The position numbers and the translations under genes are program-made. From positions 597,647,968 to 597,711,967 of the forward strand of contig OZ010789.1 of the NCBI GenBank assembly GCA_963932465.1: a stretch of DNA of 64,000 nt. The letters are read 5' to 3'. Shown here in pieces: positions 34,360 to 47,077 of the stretch. Origin of the DNA: Maratus speciosus (lineage: Eukaryota > Arthropoda > Arachnida > Araneae > Salticidae). Position 1 is the stretch's first letter; the number at the start of each line of letters is the position of its first letter. The notes under the pieces are model-generated. The model worked only from the letters and a program-made list of their open reading frames with translations, ran no database searches and was not told where the DNA came from.

Positions 34360-35140
34360 GAAAAGCGCGTTTTTCGCAAATATATTCCAAAAAAATACCG
34401 TCAAATTTCGTCAATCGATCGCGGAATATAATCGAAAAATTAGTCAAAGGATCGTGAAAAAACGCGAATTTCTCCAGCAGATCGCGGGAAAACTCGGATT
34501 TCTTAAAAAGGCGCGAATTTCTTAAAAGAAAGCGAAAAAACGCGAATTTGCTCAAAGGATCGCGAAAAAACGCGAATTTCGTTACATTTCGAAAAAAAGC
34601 AGATTTCCTCAAAATATCGCATAAAACGCGAATTTCCTCAAAAGATCGCGAAAACACGCAAATTTCCTCAAAGGATCGTGATAAACACGGTTTCCATCAA
34701 AAGATCCATAAAAAAAGGTTAGTTTCGTCAAACGATCGAAATAAAATGCGAAATCGGTAGCAAAAAGACGCGAATTTCCCCAAAAAATATTGAAAAACAC
34801 GTGAATTTCGTCAAAGGATCGCGAAAAGAACGCGAATTTCGTCAAAGCATCGCGAAAAACACGCAAACTTCGTCAAAAGATCGAGAAAAACACGCGGTTT
34901 CCATAAAAAAATCGCGAAAAAACGTCAGATTGTTCAACAATCGAAATAGACTGTGAATTCCATTGAAAGATCGCGAAAACAGCGAATTTTCCCAGAAATT
35001 CGCGAAAAAAAGCGCGAATTTCTCCTAGAAGATCGCGAAAGAAACGCGAATTTCCCCCAGAAGATCACGAAAAAAACGCGAATTTCATCATAAGATCGCG
35101 AAAAAAAAAAATGCGAATTCGTCAAAATTTCCTTCAAAGA
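34360..35140 (+). repeat. Degenerate ~30-bp minisatellite, block 1
   Basis: About 25 units of roughly 29-31 bp with consensus AAAACGCGAATTTCGTCAAA plus GGATCGCG. The core TCGCGA is palindromic. Copies vary at several positions and many coincide in reading frame, which creates artefactual open frames on both strands rich in F, R and S or K, D and R. It is not coding. Confidence 0.9.
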
Positions 35141-35399
35141 AAGCGATTACCGCTGTCCAAAAAGAATAAATGCAAAACTTGTTATATTTTTTCTTGTATG
35201 GTGCATTTAGCATTTTTTTTTTGTGCCTTTTAAAATTTTCTTTAAGATGTATCATGCATGTGATAACATAAGTGTTTGGGGTTTGACTAATCTCTATTTA
35301 TATGACAAGGGAGATTCTAGTCCGAATTTTCCGAAAATGGAATGCATTCATTTCCGAAAAAATTTAAAAAATCGGTGACCAATCCGAAAATTCGGACAT

Positions 35400-35995
35400 A
35401 TGGTGGCCGAAAAAAATAAATTTCGTCAATCGTTTGCAGAAAAATCGCCAATTTTGTCAAAGGATCGCGGGGAAACCGCAAATTTCGTCAGAGGATCGCG
35501 AAAAAAAACGCAAATTTTGTCACATAATCGTGAAAAAACCCGCAAATTTCGTCAAAAAATCGCGAAAAAAACCAACAAATTTCGTCAAAAGATCCCGAAA
35601 AAACCCACAAATTTCGTTGAAAGATCGCAAAAACGTCGCAAATTTCGACAAAAGATCGCGAAAAAACCCACAAATTTAGTCAAAATATCGTGAAATAACC
35701 CACAAATTTCATCGAAAGATCGCGAAAACCCCAAAATTTCGTCGAAATATCGCGAAAAAACGGCAAATTTCTTCTAAAGGTCGCGAAAAAACGGCAAGTT
35801 TCGTCGAAAGATCGCAAAAACGGCAAATTTCGTCGAAATATCGCGAAAAAACTTCAAATTTCGTCGAAAGATCGCAAAAAAGGCAAATTTCGTCAAAAGA
35901 TCGCGAAAAAACCCACAACTCGCGAAAACCCCCACAAATTTCGTCAAAAAATAGCGAAAAAACACGAATTTCGTCAAAGAAAACGCATAGCTACT
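35400..35995 (+). repeat. Degenerate ~31-bp minisatellite, block 2
   Basis: About 19 units of 30-33 bp related to block 1 but with a different variable part (ACCCACAAATTT or ACGGCAAATTT in place of ACGCGAATTT), still followed by CGTCAAAAGATCGCGAAA. It is separated from block 1 by about 260 bp of unique sequence. Confidence 0.9.
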
Positions 35996-36056
35996 GTAGG
36001 GAGTGGACTTTCCCCCCCTCTCTGGTGTAACTTTTCAGAAGATTTGCTGCAAATTT

Positions 36057-36060
<4 letters not shown>

Positions 36061-36115
<55 letters not shown>
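36061..36115 (+). repeat. Poly-T tract (55 nt)
   Basis: The longest homopolymer of the window, just downstream of the minisatellite. Confidence 0.95.
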
Positions 36116-36120
<5 letters not shown>

Positions 36121-37426
36121 CACCCCTATGACATGACCATGGGTCACTGCATAAAAAAAGTAGATTGTCAATTTGGTATTTAACCTTATGAAATCAATCA
36201 GCAATATATTGTGAATATTTTGCAATTTCAGCACTAACATTTAGATTCTAATAGAGTAAAATTTGTTTTTGAAATGTTTTTCTCTCCAAATTGGACATTC
36301 AAAATTGGAGTGTGCATACCTCTTTGCAGCACATAAAAACATCAACAACAACAAAAAAATTTGGTAAATCCTTAAAAATTTTTAGACTCCTTGGATTTTT
36401 TGGGCACTCCTTGGAATTTTTGGGCACTCCTTGGATTTTTTCTCCCCAACTCTGTAAGAATCCTGCGATTTATCTTTTGTAATCGTAGGTCTGGTTAAAA
36501 ATAAAGGGCTTGGAAATTATTTTAAAAACAATAAAAATGAGTAAATTTCGATACAGTTGTCAAACAAATTGCAATGCAGTTTTCCATATCACTATTATTT
36601 ACTAATATTTGTAAATTAGTAGCGATAATCACCACAAATTTACAATCAGTATTTACACTACTGCACATTGTGTGTTATAAAAAACATTTGCATTTTATGA
36701 CAATTTTATTTCTATTTTACGTTAATAGTCTTAATATTTATTCTCTTCTAACAAAAAACATTAAAAAGATTATCGAATAAGGCATAAAATATTTAAATAA
36801 GAAAACTGATAAATATTACCTGCACATAAATTTGTGATAACAAAGAATTATATGCTGTAATCAAATAAAATTGTTTGATTTTAATATTAATACTTTTTAA
36901 TTATTAAAATTATTGACAAGCTTTATTTTTATTTTATTTTTATTTTTTTGCACACATAATCAGAAAATTTTAAAAAAATATATATAAAGTTGAAGTATGG
37001 AAATTATTGAAAATGTCTGTTCAGCTATCCCAGCATGTGATAAGATCAAAAACAGATGACACTTCATTCTTAGAATTTCACTAGAATCTATATTTAGTAA
37101 ATCCATTTACCCTATCACATTTCATACTGTATTTTCAGATATTAAATTTTAACTTTACTTACATTAGATAAATCATAGGAAATTATAATTTACAAATTAT
37201 ATATCAATAATTTATTAATAATTTTTGTTTTACTGCATTTTCTGAAAAAGTGCAGTCGATTGAGTAATATCTATATATTTTGTAGAAAAACACATTCGAC
37301 AAAATAAATTAAATTAAAAATTAATAAATTAAAACACCCATATCACATGATGTATAATGATTTTTTCTTGCTTGGGAGTCGTAGATAATAAAATCATGTA
37401 CTATTGTGAGTCGTATTTCAACTTAT
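36116..37426. other. Intergenic; small 20-bp x3 repeat
   Basis: ACTCCTTGGATTTTTTGGGC repeats three times at 36386-36445. No gene recognised in the rest. Confidence 0.45.
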
Positions 37427-39203
37427 TTTTTCATAAATATACAGCATCAGAAATATTGATTTCAAAGTTATTTATTTAAAAATGATGTTCTGTAAATTTC
37501 ACATGTAAACATACTTCGCTGCGCTATTTGCTTAGTTCATGAAATATTCATTGAAATGTCTCTAAAGGAAAGAACGAAATTCCATTGATTGATTGAAATT
37601 TTTTCGGTAGAAAAAAGTTTCGGGAACAGACATTAAAAGGTTTTCTTTCTTTTTTAGTTATTTTGTTGAATTATTATAAAGCTAGTTTTTTTTTTTTATT
37701 CAAAATTGTTTAATATTGATAATGCCAACATATAAGTATATGGAATAATTAGAACATAGGATATTAATTCAGGTAAGGATTTTTATATAGAATTTCTAAT
37801 TGATTTGAAACGATTTAAATTCGTGATTCTGCAATAAATCCACTACTAATTAAATTGTTTTTTGAAAAATTTTGAAACTTTTTTTACTCAATCTCTCACT
37901 GTTTAACATATATTATAGATAATTTAAAACTTTCAATCGCTTTGAAAGCAAATATCAAAAAAATAAATTTAATATTTACTTTATGAATATTCGATGTACT
38001 TATATTTATCGCAGCTAAATACATTGTTTGTTTACCATTAGAATAAAATTCAACAAAAAAGTGTAAATGAAATTTAAAAATACACCTTATATACTATCTC
38101 CATATATTTGTCCGGTCGTTGCTTTACTCTTCAACTATTTTTTATGTAGAATTACCTAATTTATACAAAATTATATAATGTTTATAGTTGTAGCTTCTTT
38201 CAATGTCAGATAGCTGCCAATAATTATGGATTTTTCAACACTACTATTGTGACCGTAACTGTGACCGTTACATTATTTAATGCCACATTTCTGCAATTAA
38301 AGAAGCCGAAGATTACTATTCAGGAATAGTGTTAATTTAAATCCGCCATCCCTGTCACATGTGATGTTGGAAAAGCCAAGTTTTCCTAAATTCATTAAAG
38401 GAAGCTATCTTGTTTCTGTTAACAACGGTTCATTTATAGGCTTACAACACATCGTTCTTTTTTGTAATGTCTTATTCTTTTTACACATAATGCTACAAAT
38501 AGATTATAACAGAGTCCATTAATTCAGAGGAATCACTGAACCATCTCGGATGTCATTTTTTCATAAGAATACAGCGCGAGAAATATTTATTTCAGAGGGA
38601 TTTATTTTAAAATTATGTGCTGAAAATTTTGCATGTAAACATATTTCACCGCGCTGTTTTCTTAGTTCATGAAATATTCATGAAAATGTCTCTAAAGGAA
38701 CGGACGAAATTGCATTGTTTGGTTGAAATTTCGTAGGTGGAGAAATGTGTTATAAACAGAGTCAAAAAGGTTTTTTCAAGTTATATTGTTTAATTATTCA
38801 AAAAAATAATTTTGTATGATAATATTAATATTGTTTAATTATGATAACTCATAAGTATATGGCAAAATTAGAAAGTTGGATACTAATTCAGATTATCATT
38901 TCTATATGAAATTTCTTATTCATTTGAAAAGTTTTAAATTCGTGATTCTGAAATAAACCCAAGACTATTTAACGTGCTTTCACCCAATCTCTCACTGTTT
39001 AATCTGTATTTTAGATAATTTAAAACATTCAATCGTTTGGAAACGAAGATCCAAAAAATAAATTATAGTATCAACTCTTGGAATATTTGATTTAATTACA
39101 TTTATAGAAGCTAAAGTACTTTGTTTGTTTACTATTAGAAAACAATTCAACAAAAAATGTAAAACAAATTCGAAAATACACCTTTTTAAATTATCTATAT
39201 ATA

Positions 39204-39809
39204 CAGGGTGTATCTGAAAAAGTAGGCAAAACTGTATTGTGTGACAGAACGCGGCTATACGAGAAAATTTCGTCATGGATCGTATGGTCGGAATGCAAGC
39301 GGTGAGAAGTTAAAAAGGTAGTTTTTTACTGTCCTAGGGCGATGGATTTGTCGATGTGGTCCCATAGTTTGGCCACCAAGATCGCCAGATCTCTCGTCTT
39401 TGGACTTTTTCTTATGGAACCATATGAAAAGATTACTCAATGAGTGTCCCATTGAAACCGATATAGAGATAGTCGCCAGGATTGCCGTCAATATTCGAGA
39501 AATGCCTAGTGTCTTCGTAAATGTACGTCCGTCCCTATCTCGCAGGTGAGGTGTGAAGTGTGCATTACAGCTTGCGGAAGATCTTTTGAGTAATTTCTTT
39601 GAGCATGTTCATTAATTACATTCCTGTCAAAGTGTTTTCTGAAGTATCTCCTCTCATTCTTGTGTTAATTCTTAAACTGCGACTGTGTAAACTACCATAG
39701 CGGTTGGTCACCGCTTGTGTTCCGACCATATATTTTATGATAAAATTTGCTCGTATAGCTGCGTTCTATCCCCCCGTAAAGTTTTGCCCCCTTTTCCAGA
39801 TACACCCTA
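39204..39809 (+). mobile_element. Mariner-superfamily element, internally deleted
   Basis: The left end is TA|CAGGGTGTATCTGAAAAAGT. The right end in reverse complement is TAGGGTGTATCTGGAAAAGG. TA lies at 39202-39203 and 39810-39811. Inverted ends of about 30 bp continue to GGCAAAACT. The first two-thirds of the transposase gene are gone. Confidence 0.8.
39322..39593 (+). pseudogene. Mariner-like transposase, C-terminal fragment
   Basis: A plus-strand frame shows the hallmark catalytic end of Tc1/mariner-type transposases: WPPRSPDLSSLDFFLW at about 39370-39417, where the PDL..LD region carries the last acidic residue. It is followed by helices (ETDIEIVARIAVNIREMP) and a final cysteine motif. 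A 5-bp duplication (AGGTG) at about 39543-39552 creates a stop (TGA, 39547-39549); the shifted frame continues RCEVCITACGRSFE to a stop at about 39594. The earlier catalytic aspartates and DNA-binding domain are deleted, so it is inactive. Confidence 0.85.
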
Positions 39810-40275
39810 TATATGTCCAGTCGGTGCTTTTATTTTAACTAAATACATTTTTTTGTAAATGTAGAAATGCCTAAGTTATACAAAATGATAAAATGATCAA
39901 AGTTGTAAGTAAAATATTGTAGCTTCATTCAGTGTCTGATAGCTGCCAATACTTAAGAATTTTCAATATCACTATTTCCAAATTATGATCTTTACTTTAT
40001 TTACTGGCAAGATTACTATTTGGAACTAGTTTTATATAAAATCTGACACCCTTGTCACACATGATGTTGGAAAAGCACAATAGTCCTGAATGCATTAAAG
40101 AAAACTATCTTGTTAAGATTATTCATGGTTCAGATATAGGCTTAAAACATATTTGTTTTGAAATGCCTTTTTCTCTTTAGATATACATTATCAATTACTA
40201 GAAACAGTGTAGAATAGATTCCTTTAAATCAGATGTATCCCTGCATCATTCGGATCTAATCTTTTCATAATTATA

Positions 40276-41285
40276 CACTGTTAAAAATTTCGGTTCAATG
40301 TTTCACTAAAAGATGGTACAAGTGTAGCTGCAACCATACGATGGTAAATCATTTCTCCATCCTTTGATGCCTTGTTTTAACCATAGTTCGGTTATGGTTT
40401 TTTTGGGGGGTTGTTGTTTTTGTCAAAGCTTGGTAATAAGTTAAAACATTCTTTTGGAAATTAGTTGAACCACAAACTAAATTTTGGTTGAGCCATACTT
40501 TGGAAATAGGTTGAACCATAAATTCAATTTATGACAATTCTCATACATTTTTATGGGGTGAATCTGTTGTTAGCATTTGTTTCGAAACTAAAATAAAATG
40601 AATTATATATTTTTTTTTGAAAATCAATGATAATATTGAAATCATTGTATAAAGAGTTTCAAACACAGAACTTATTTCAAACAATCTGTTTACAGAATTT
40701 TGACTGCAGACAATTTATCTATTTTTACACACCTTAAAATTTCACAATTACGAACTTAGAAAATATATGTGTGTAGTTTGAATTTCAAAATAAATGCTTT
40801 AATTTTTTTTCCAACAAAATGTATGAACATTGTATGTATTTAAAATGTTTCAAACGTAGCCGATTGGTTGCCGTGTAACTCTCAAGTGGTATTGTTTTTG
40901 TACGCCATTTTAAAAATACTTATTAAATTTAAAAATTATACTGTTAGTGATTTATTCTAGAGCATTTTATTACTATTATTCTTCAATAATTTTCAAGAGT
41001 ATGAATAATGAGTACTTATTTCTTAACCTTTAAAACACAGCTTGTTTGGAAGAACAAATTTATTTCGTAACCCGAAATTATTATTTACTAATATACCAGA
41101 AATTCAGCACTCAAATTTGGGTTGAGAAATAAATTTATGGCATTCCTAATGTAGCAAATCAAGTATTATCTAAGCATTTATCTGACCCCTACCCTTAGCA
41201 ATTATCAAAGCTATACAATTTTTTCAATGCTTTTTTAACCTTTCTGTGCTGCTGTAAGCTTTGATCAGATCCCCACACTCATTTT

Positions 41286-41323
<38 letters not shown>

Positions 41324-42160
41324 AAAAAGAAAGAAAGAAATTTTGAACCTCTCCGAGAATGCTTACATAATACTTCAACGCTAAGAACAGTTGTATTTGA
41401 CTTTTGACAATTGGCTTTGATAAAAGTTAAAATCATTTTCATTAGTATGTTTCGCTTCTATTATTTTAGTTTACGTTAGAGATAAGCGAATAACACTTTT
41501 ACCTAATTTCAATACTGACTAGCTAACATACGTTTGATCAAGCAACAGGCTAATATAATAAATTTCAAATATACGTTAAAATGTAAATAGTATTCAAATT
41601 CATGATAAACCCAACTCATAACCTGATAACAATTCCAAACTCAGCTACTTAGTAAAGCTTAATTCACAATATCAGTGCCTAATCCATAATATACATAATG
41701 CATATCCATAATATAATATATGATACGCAAGATATAAGAAACGAAACTCCAACCACATATCCACATATTACTTAACTAGGCCTAATACGAGTAGATCCAT
41801 TGTAAAATTACATTTTATCAACATTACACAAAAAAGAAATAAAGTTAAGGATTAATAAGGAAGTATACTTTATTATCAAATTAAAGTTAAGAAATATAAA
41901 TAAATCCTTATATATTGTTAGGGTTAAATGAAACAAAATTAAATTGCCTTATGATCGCATTTACCCTACACGTACACAGTCAATGGCGGGCGATCTGTGA
42001 TTGGCTGCAATATTTTGATATAGGATGGTAAAATGTAGAACCATACTCTAGGATTCACCAAAAACAGAATTTTTGAAATGGAGATTGAATCATCTTTTGG
42101 TACTTTTGCTGACTTTGAACTATATGATTGTTCAAGATTAAACGGAAAATTTTAATAGTG
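40276..42160. mobile_element. TA-flanked CACTRTTAAAA element (1.9 kb)
   Basis: The ends are CACTGTTAAAAATTTCGGTT and the reverse complement of CACTATTAAAATTTTCCGTT, with TA duplications at 40274-40275 and 42161-42162. The terminal motif is close to that of the 16.4-kb family, but the interior is different (repeated words around ATGGTTNAACCATA and TTGAACCATA near 40330-40530) and there is no tRNA-like module. It has no transposase, and holds an A32 run at 41290-41321. It interrupts unit 3 of the 1.1-kb array. Confidence 0.75.
41290..41340 (+). repeat. Poly-A / GAAA simple repeat
   Basis: A32 followed by (GAAA)n. Confidence 0.9.
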
Positions 42161-43170
42161 TACAGTGGCAGAAATATTTATGTCAAGTTGATTTATTTTT
42201 AAATAATTTGCATGTTTTACATGTGATCATATTTCGAGGCACTGTGTGGTTAGTTAATGAAATATTCATGAAAATGTACCTAAAGAAAATAATGAAATTC
42301 TGTTGATTGATTGGAAGTTTTTACGTGGAGAAATGTATGAGGAGCAGGCATAAAAAAGGTTTTTTTTTTCAGTTATATTGTTTAATTAATAAAAGTTCAT
42401 ATATATTCATGATAATTCTAATATTGTTTAATTATGATAATGCTAACACAAAAGTGTATGTCAAAATTAGAACGTTGGATACTAATTAAGATTAATATTT
42501 TTATATAAAGTTTCTAATTGATTTGAAAGTTGTAAATTTGTGATTCTGCAATAAAACCAAGATTATTTATATTTTAAAAACTTTTTCACCCAATATCTCA
42601 CTTATTAATCGGTATTTATTAAAATTTTAAACTTTCAATCTCTTAATAAACGAAGATCCAAAATATAAATTAAATATTAAATCTTTGAATATTGGATTTA
42701 ATTATAATTACTGTAGCTAAAAAACTATTTGTGTTTACCATTAGAATAAATTTAACCAAAAAAATAATAAAAAAAAAGATAAATCAAATTTGAAAATACA
42801 TGTTTTAAATTACCTACCTATATATGCCTAGTAGATAATTTTTCTTCAGCAAAATATTTTTAAACAAATGCAAAATTTAAACTAATTTTTAAACTAATGC
42901 AAAAGTTATACAAAAGCATAAAATGTTCAAAGTTGTAGCTTCATTCAATGTCATGCTGTCAATAATTACGGATTTTCAATACCGCTATTCACAAATTATG
43001 ACCAATTAATGATTATTTTATTTAAAGGTACATTTCTACAATTAAAGAAGGCGAAGATTCCTATTCGGAAATAGTTCTATTTAAAATCCGAGGTTCATGT
43101 CAGTTTTTGACTTATTTCTGTTACTTGTGCACTGTTTATATCCCTGTTCTGTCCAAATTGGTACATAGTT

Positions 43171-43320
43171 AATTGCGTGGTTATTGCATTAGTGAGAATT
43201 TATTTATTACGTTTATTTCTATTATTCATTCAAATAACTGACAAATTGCGTGGTTATTGCATTAGTGAGAATTTATTTATTACGTTTATTTCTATTATTC
43301 ATTCAAATAACTGACAAATT
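43171..43320 (+). repeat. Perfect 73-bp tandem duplication
   Basis: Two head-to-tail copies starting at 43171 and 43244 (AATTGCGTGGTTATTGCATT) are identical over their length, so the duplication is recent. Confidence 0.95.
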
Positions 43321-43677
43321 ATATGCGGTTCATATTTAGCCATCATGTGCCAAAGATTTGTTTCATGGTTTGTTTTCTCTATTTTTTTTCTTTTTGTTTC
43401 ATGGAAGGATATGTCAAGTGTAAATTGCCAGATTTTTATTTTTTAAACAATTATCAAAACACTGAATATTTACAGAAGCTCAATTTATCCAAGTAAATTT
43501 ACAAAATATATATAGGCAAAAATAGGAAAAGAAATAATGTTATAATTTTAAAACATGTTAATATACATAATATTTACTATTTTAAAGTATTGTCATGTTT
43601 ACCATCATTTGCTTCTTTTACTCCAGAGTTGCATTTATTTCGTGCTGTTTCTGCAGTTTCCAAATCCGATGAAAATT

Positions 43678-44664
43678 TTTACCCAAACTTTACTTCTATG
43701 ATTTAACATTCAAGACTACATGGATGTTGTAATTTTAAAGTAATTATTATTTTATATGAGTATACAGCACACCCGTTGTTTTTCATCCACTTTTAAAAAT
43801 ATACAGTTTCCACACAGTATTTACTTTTTAACACATTTTAGGCCAAGCATAGAAATTTTATAAAATTTGGTATTATTTATCCAAACTTTACTTCTATGAT
43901 TTAACATTCAAGACTACATGAATGTTGTAATTTTAAAGTAATTATTTTTTTATATCAGTATACAGCACACCCGTTGTTTTCGATCCACTTTTAAAATTAT
44001 ACAGTTTCCACACAGTATTTACTTTTTAACACATTTTAGGCCAAGCATAGAAATTTTAAAAATTTGGTATTATTTACCCAAACTTTACTTCTATGATTTA
44101 ACATTCAAGACTACATGAATGTTGTAATTTTAAAGTAATTATTTTTTTATATCAGTATACAGCACACCCGTTGTTTTCTATCCACTTTTAAAATTATACA
44201 GTTTCCACACAGCATTTACTTTTTAACACATTTTAGGCCAAGCATAGAAATTTTTAAAATTTGGTATTATTTACCCAAACTTTACTTCTATGTTTTAACA
44301 TTCAAGACTACATGAATGTTGTAATTTTAAAGTAATTATTTTTTTATATGAGTATACAGCACACCCGTTGTTTTCGATCCACTTTTAAAATTATACAGTT
44401 TCCACACAGTATTTACTTTTTAACACATTTTAGGCCAAGCATAGAAATTTTATAAAATTTGGTATTATTTATCCAAACTTTACTTCTATGATTTAACATT
44501 CAAGACTACATGAATGTTGTAATTTTAAAGTAATTATTTTTTTATATCAGTATACAGCACACCCGTCTTTTTCCATCCACTTTTAAAATTATACAATTTT
44601 CCACACAGTATTTACTTTTTAACACATTTTAGGCCAAGCATAGAAATTTTATAAAATTTGGTAT
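43678..44664 (+). repeat. 197-bp tandem repeat, five copies
   Basis: CAAGACTACATGAATGTTGT recurs at 43711 (one variant base), 43909, 44106, 44303 and 44501, a period of 197-198 bp. Units share ACAGCACACCCGTTGTTTTC and TTTTAGGCCAAGCATAGAAA. Copies are about 95% or more alike by eye. No coding frame survives across units. Confidence 0.95.
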
Positions 44665-47073
44665 CATTTTCATTGAAATATGCTTAAATTACATTCATTA
44701 AAACAAAAAAAAAAGTTTCGTGCATGAAAAATAATATTTTATTGGACAAATAAAATGCATTCGGTCAATGGAGCACTAACGCACTATTACATTTAACTAA
44801 TTACTATTAAATAATATTTTTTTAAGACATTTTCTTTATTATTATTTTATTTAAAGAACTTGCAACTTTAATCCATTATAAAAACATACGATTAATCTCA
44901 TGTGGAATAATTATACATTTTCGAAAAGTCGAATTTGCCAATAACCGTTTCAATTTTTAAAAAACTAGCGTATTTTCAAGAAAAAATCTCGACAGAAAGT
45001 GTTTACTACAGTTGAATTACTGATATTTTATAGATGTCTGCAGAACACTTAAAAATAACAGAAAATGAAATTAGTGAAAATATTCGTCACAGTGTTAATA
45101 AAAAAATATTTATTGAAATGGTACGTTTACACACCTTTGGCCGAAAATTGATTAAGCTTAAGAGCGTGTGATTACTTTACTATTTTATTTTCATTTGAAA
45201 TAAATGAAATCTAGAATAGATTTTGAAATTTTCTCATAAATCTTTTTTTTTTAGTAAGAAATTAATTTGTGTTTAACATTTAAAAAAAAAAAAACATATT
45301 TTTTATCAGTTAAATAATTGTCCAAATCCATCTAAAAATAAATAATATTACAAACTCTTTAAAACTGATTCTGAATAAAAACTTGTTTCCAAACTGTTAT
45401 TTACGCGTTCATTTAATTTCCTTAAAATGGATTAAAATGTTATTCTGTATTTAAAGTTTAACACAAATAAAGCTCTAACCTAGGAATATTTGATGATTAA
45501 ACAGCCACACTGAAATTTCTTTTTCTTAAAATGAGCTTTTCTAAACTATCAACAAACTTTTTACGAGAAAGCCTCAGGCATTTCGCGGTGAAATTGAGTT
45601 TTCTCAGTTGATTGTATAACCTTCTACCATTACATTCAATTTAGTTCCTTTGCGTGTTCTAACAAAGAAGATCGAAAACTTAATTTAAAGATAAGGAAGT
45701 TTTCGTTTTAGAGAAACTTACAAAATGCATTGAACGAATACTTCAGAGTTATTTTTTACAATAACTATGGTAATGCAGGTGAAAAGTTAGCTCATAAAAT
45801 ACAATAAATATCAAGTTTTAGGAGTTTCTGTTTCATGTGAAATGTCTAAGCTAAGAATTTGCTTATAATATCACTATTATTTTTATTCATATTACTCGGA
45901 AACATATTGTTTATTTTTAATATCATTTGTAAAGTAATTATATTTCAATAATTAATACGTGCTTTTAAATTTAAGTAGCATTATAGATGCACCTAGAAGT
46001 TTTATTTGATATATGGATAGATATAATTAAAAATTTGAGCAGATAATTAAGAATAAATTGAATTACTAATTTGGAATAAACTATGACTAGGTACATTTAC
46101 ACACAAAGAAAGAATTTCGATATAAATTGTAATTGAATGGTTAATTAAATCATCAAACCAATATTTGGATATTTAAAGATGGCCATTTACCCTTAACACC
46201 AAGTAATAGACAGGAATGCATAACTAAAATAACAGATCGTGATAAAAACATCACATTTTTTTCGTTTTTGACCGTGGATGAAAAGACGCTGAATAAGATG
46301 TGTAAATGAATATTAGGTTTACTAAGCAAAATGAATTATGTACCCACTATATTGACCCAGATTTAACTGACGCAAAAATAATTTCAGGCTAAATACATGT
46401 AATAAAATATTTCCAGGCTTTTACAACGACGGACATTAAACTCTTTATATCTTTACACGGAATTACTTAAATTAACAACTTTACAAACCGAAAACTATTT
46501 ATCGATTAATTTCGCATAATTTACCCTCATTTAAGAATTCTTTCACATTTACATGTAGACTTCTATGAATAAATGCCGAATGTACAAATCCGTTAGTTTG
46601 ACTTGAATAATTTGACATCAACTATGCGGATCTATACTAAATAAGAATAGAATAATTCAATATTATTGGCCGCAACATAACAGACTATATTAAATTCACT
46701 ATAAAAAGTTTTGAAGAAGAAAAAAAAAATAAAAAATAGACTACATCACTTTCATTGTCAACATTTTGAATCAGAATTCTGTTCATACGTCATTTTTTGA
46801 CATCACGATTTACGTCATTGGCGCTTCAATAGTAATGCGAGAATGCTAACTCTTGGTTTGAGGCTTTTTGTCTTCCAATATACTCGCATATTAGAAATAT
46901 ATGTGTTAACAGGGTTCCTACAAGCCAGGGAATTATCCTAATTTTAGGAAGAAAACGTCCCAAATGTTATATTAAATATAAAGAAAAGTCTTAATTTACA
47001 CCCATTAGCAGTAACACCATAAAATATATATTCCGATAGACTTCAAACTGTATACTAAAAACACTCTAATTGC
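44665..47073. other. AT-rich intergenic DNA, no gene
   Basis: I see no gene, bounded element or tandem array in this 2.4-kb stretch. Confidence 0.45.
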
Positions 47074-47077
47074 TTAA

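Larger units (their letters stand above)
37427..43100 (+). repeat. ~1.1-kb tandem repeat, three units with insertions
   Basis: Units begin at about 37427, 38556 and 40260, each at TTTTTCATAA..ATACA followed by GAAATATT, ATTTATTT and then GTTCATGAAATATTCATGAA. Unit ends carry CAATTAAAGAAGCCGAAGAT. Net unit length is about 1100-1130 bp. Unit 2 is interrupted by a mariner derivative (39204-39809). The start of unit 3 is split by a 1.9-kb TA-flanked element (40276-42160). Unit 3 is the shortest, ending near 43100. Confidence 0.8.

Noticed and set aside
34343..35977. Multiple overlapping open frames on both strands (phenylalanine/arginine-rich or lysine/serine-rich)
   Set aside because: They are by-products of the ~30-bp minisatellite whose unit length often keeps frame and lacks stops; the repeats explain them fully.
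34360..35995. A CRISPR-like array of ~30-bp repeats
   Set aside because: Units are head-to-tail and degenerate, with no unique spacers, in a eukaryotic context.
35974..36240. 88-codon minus-strand frame with poly-lysine
   Set aside because: Created by reading the T55 tract on the opposite strand.
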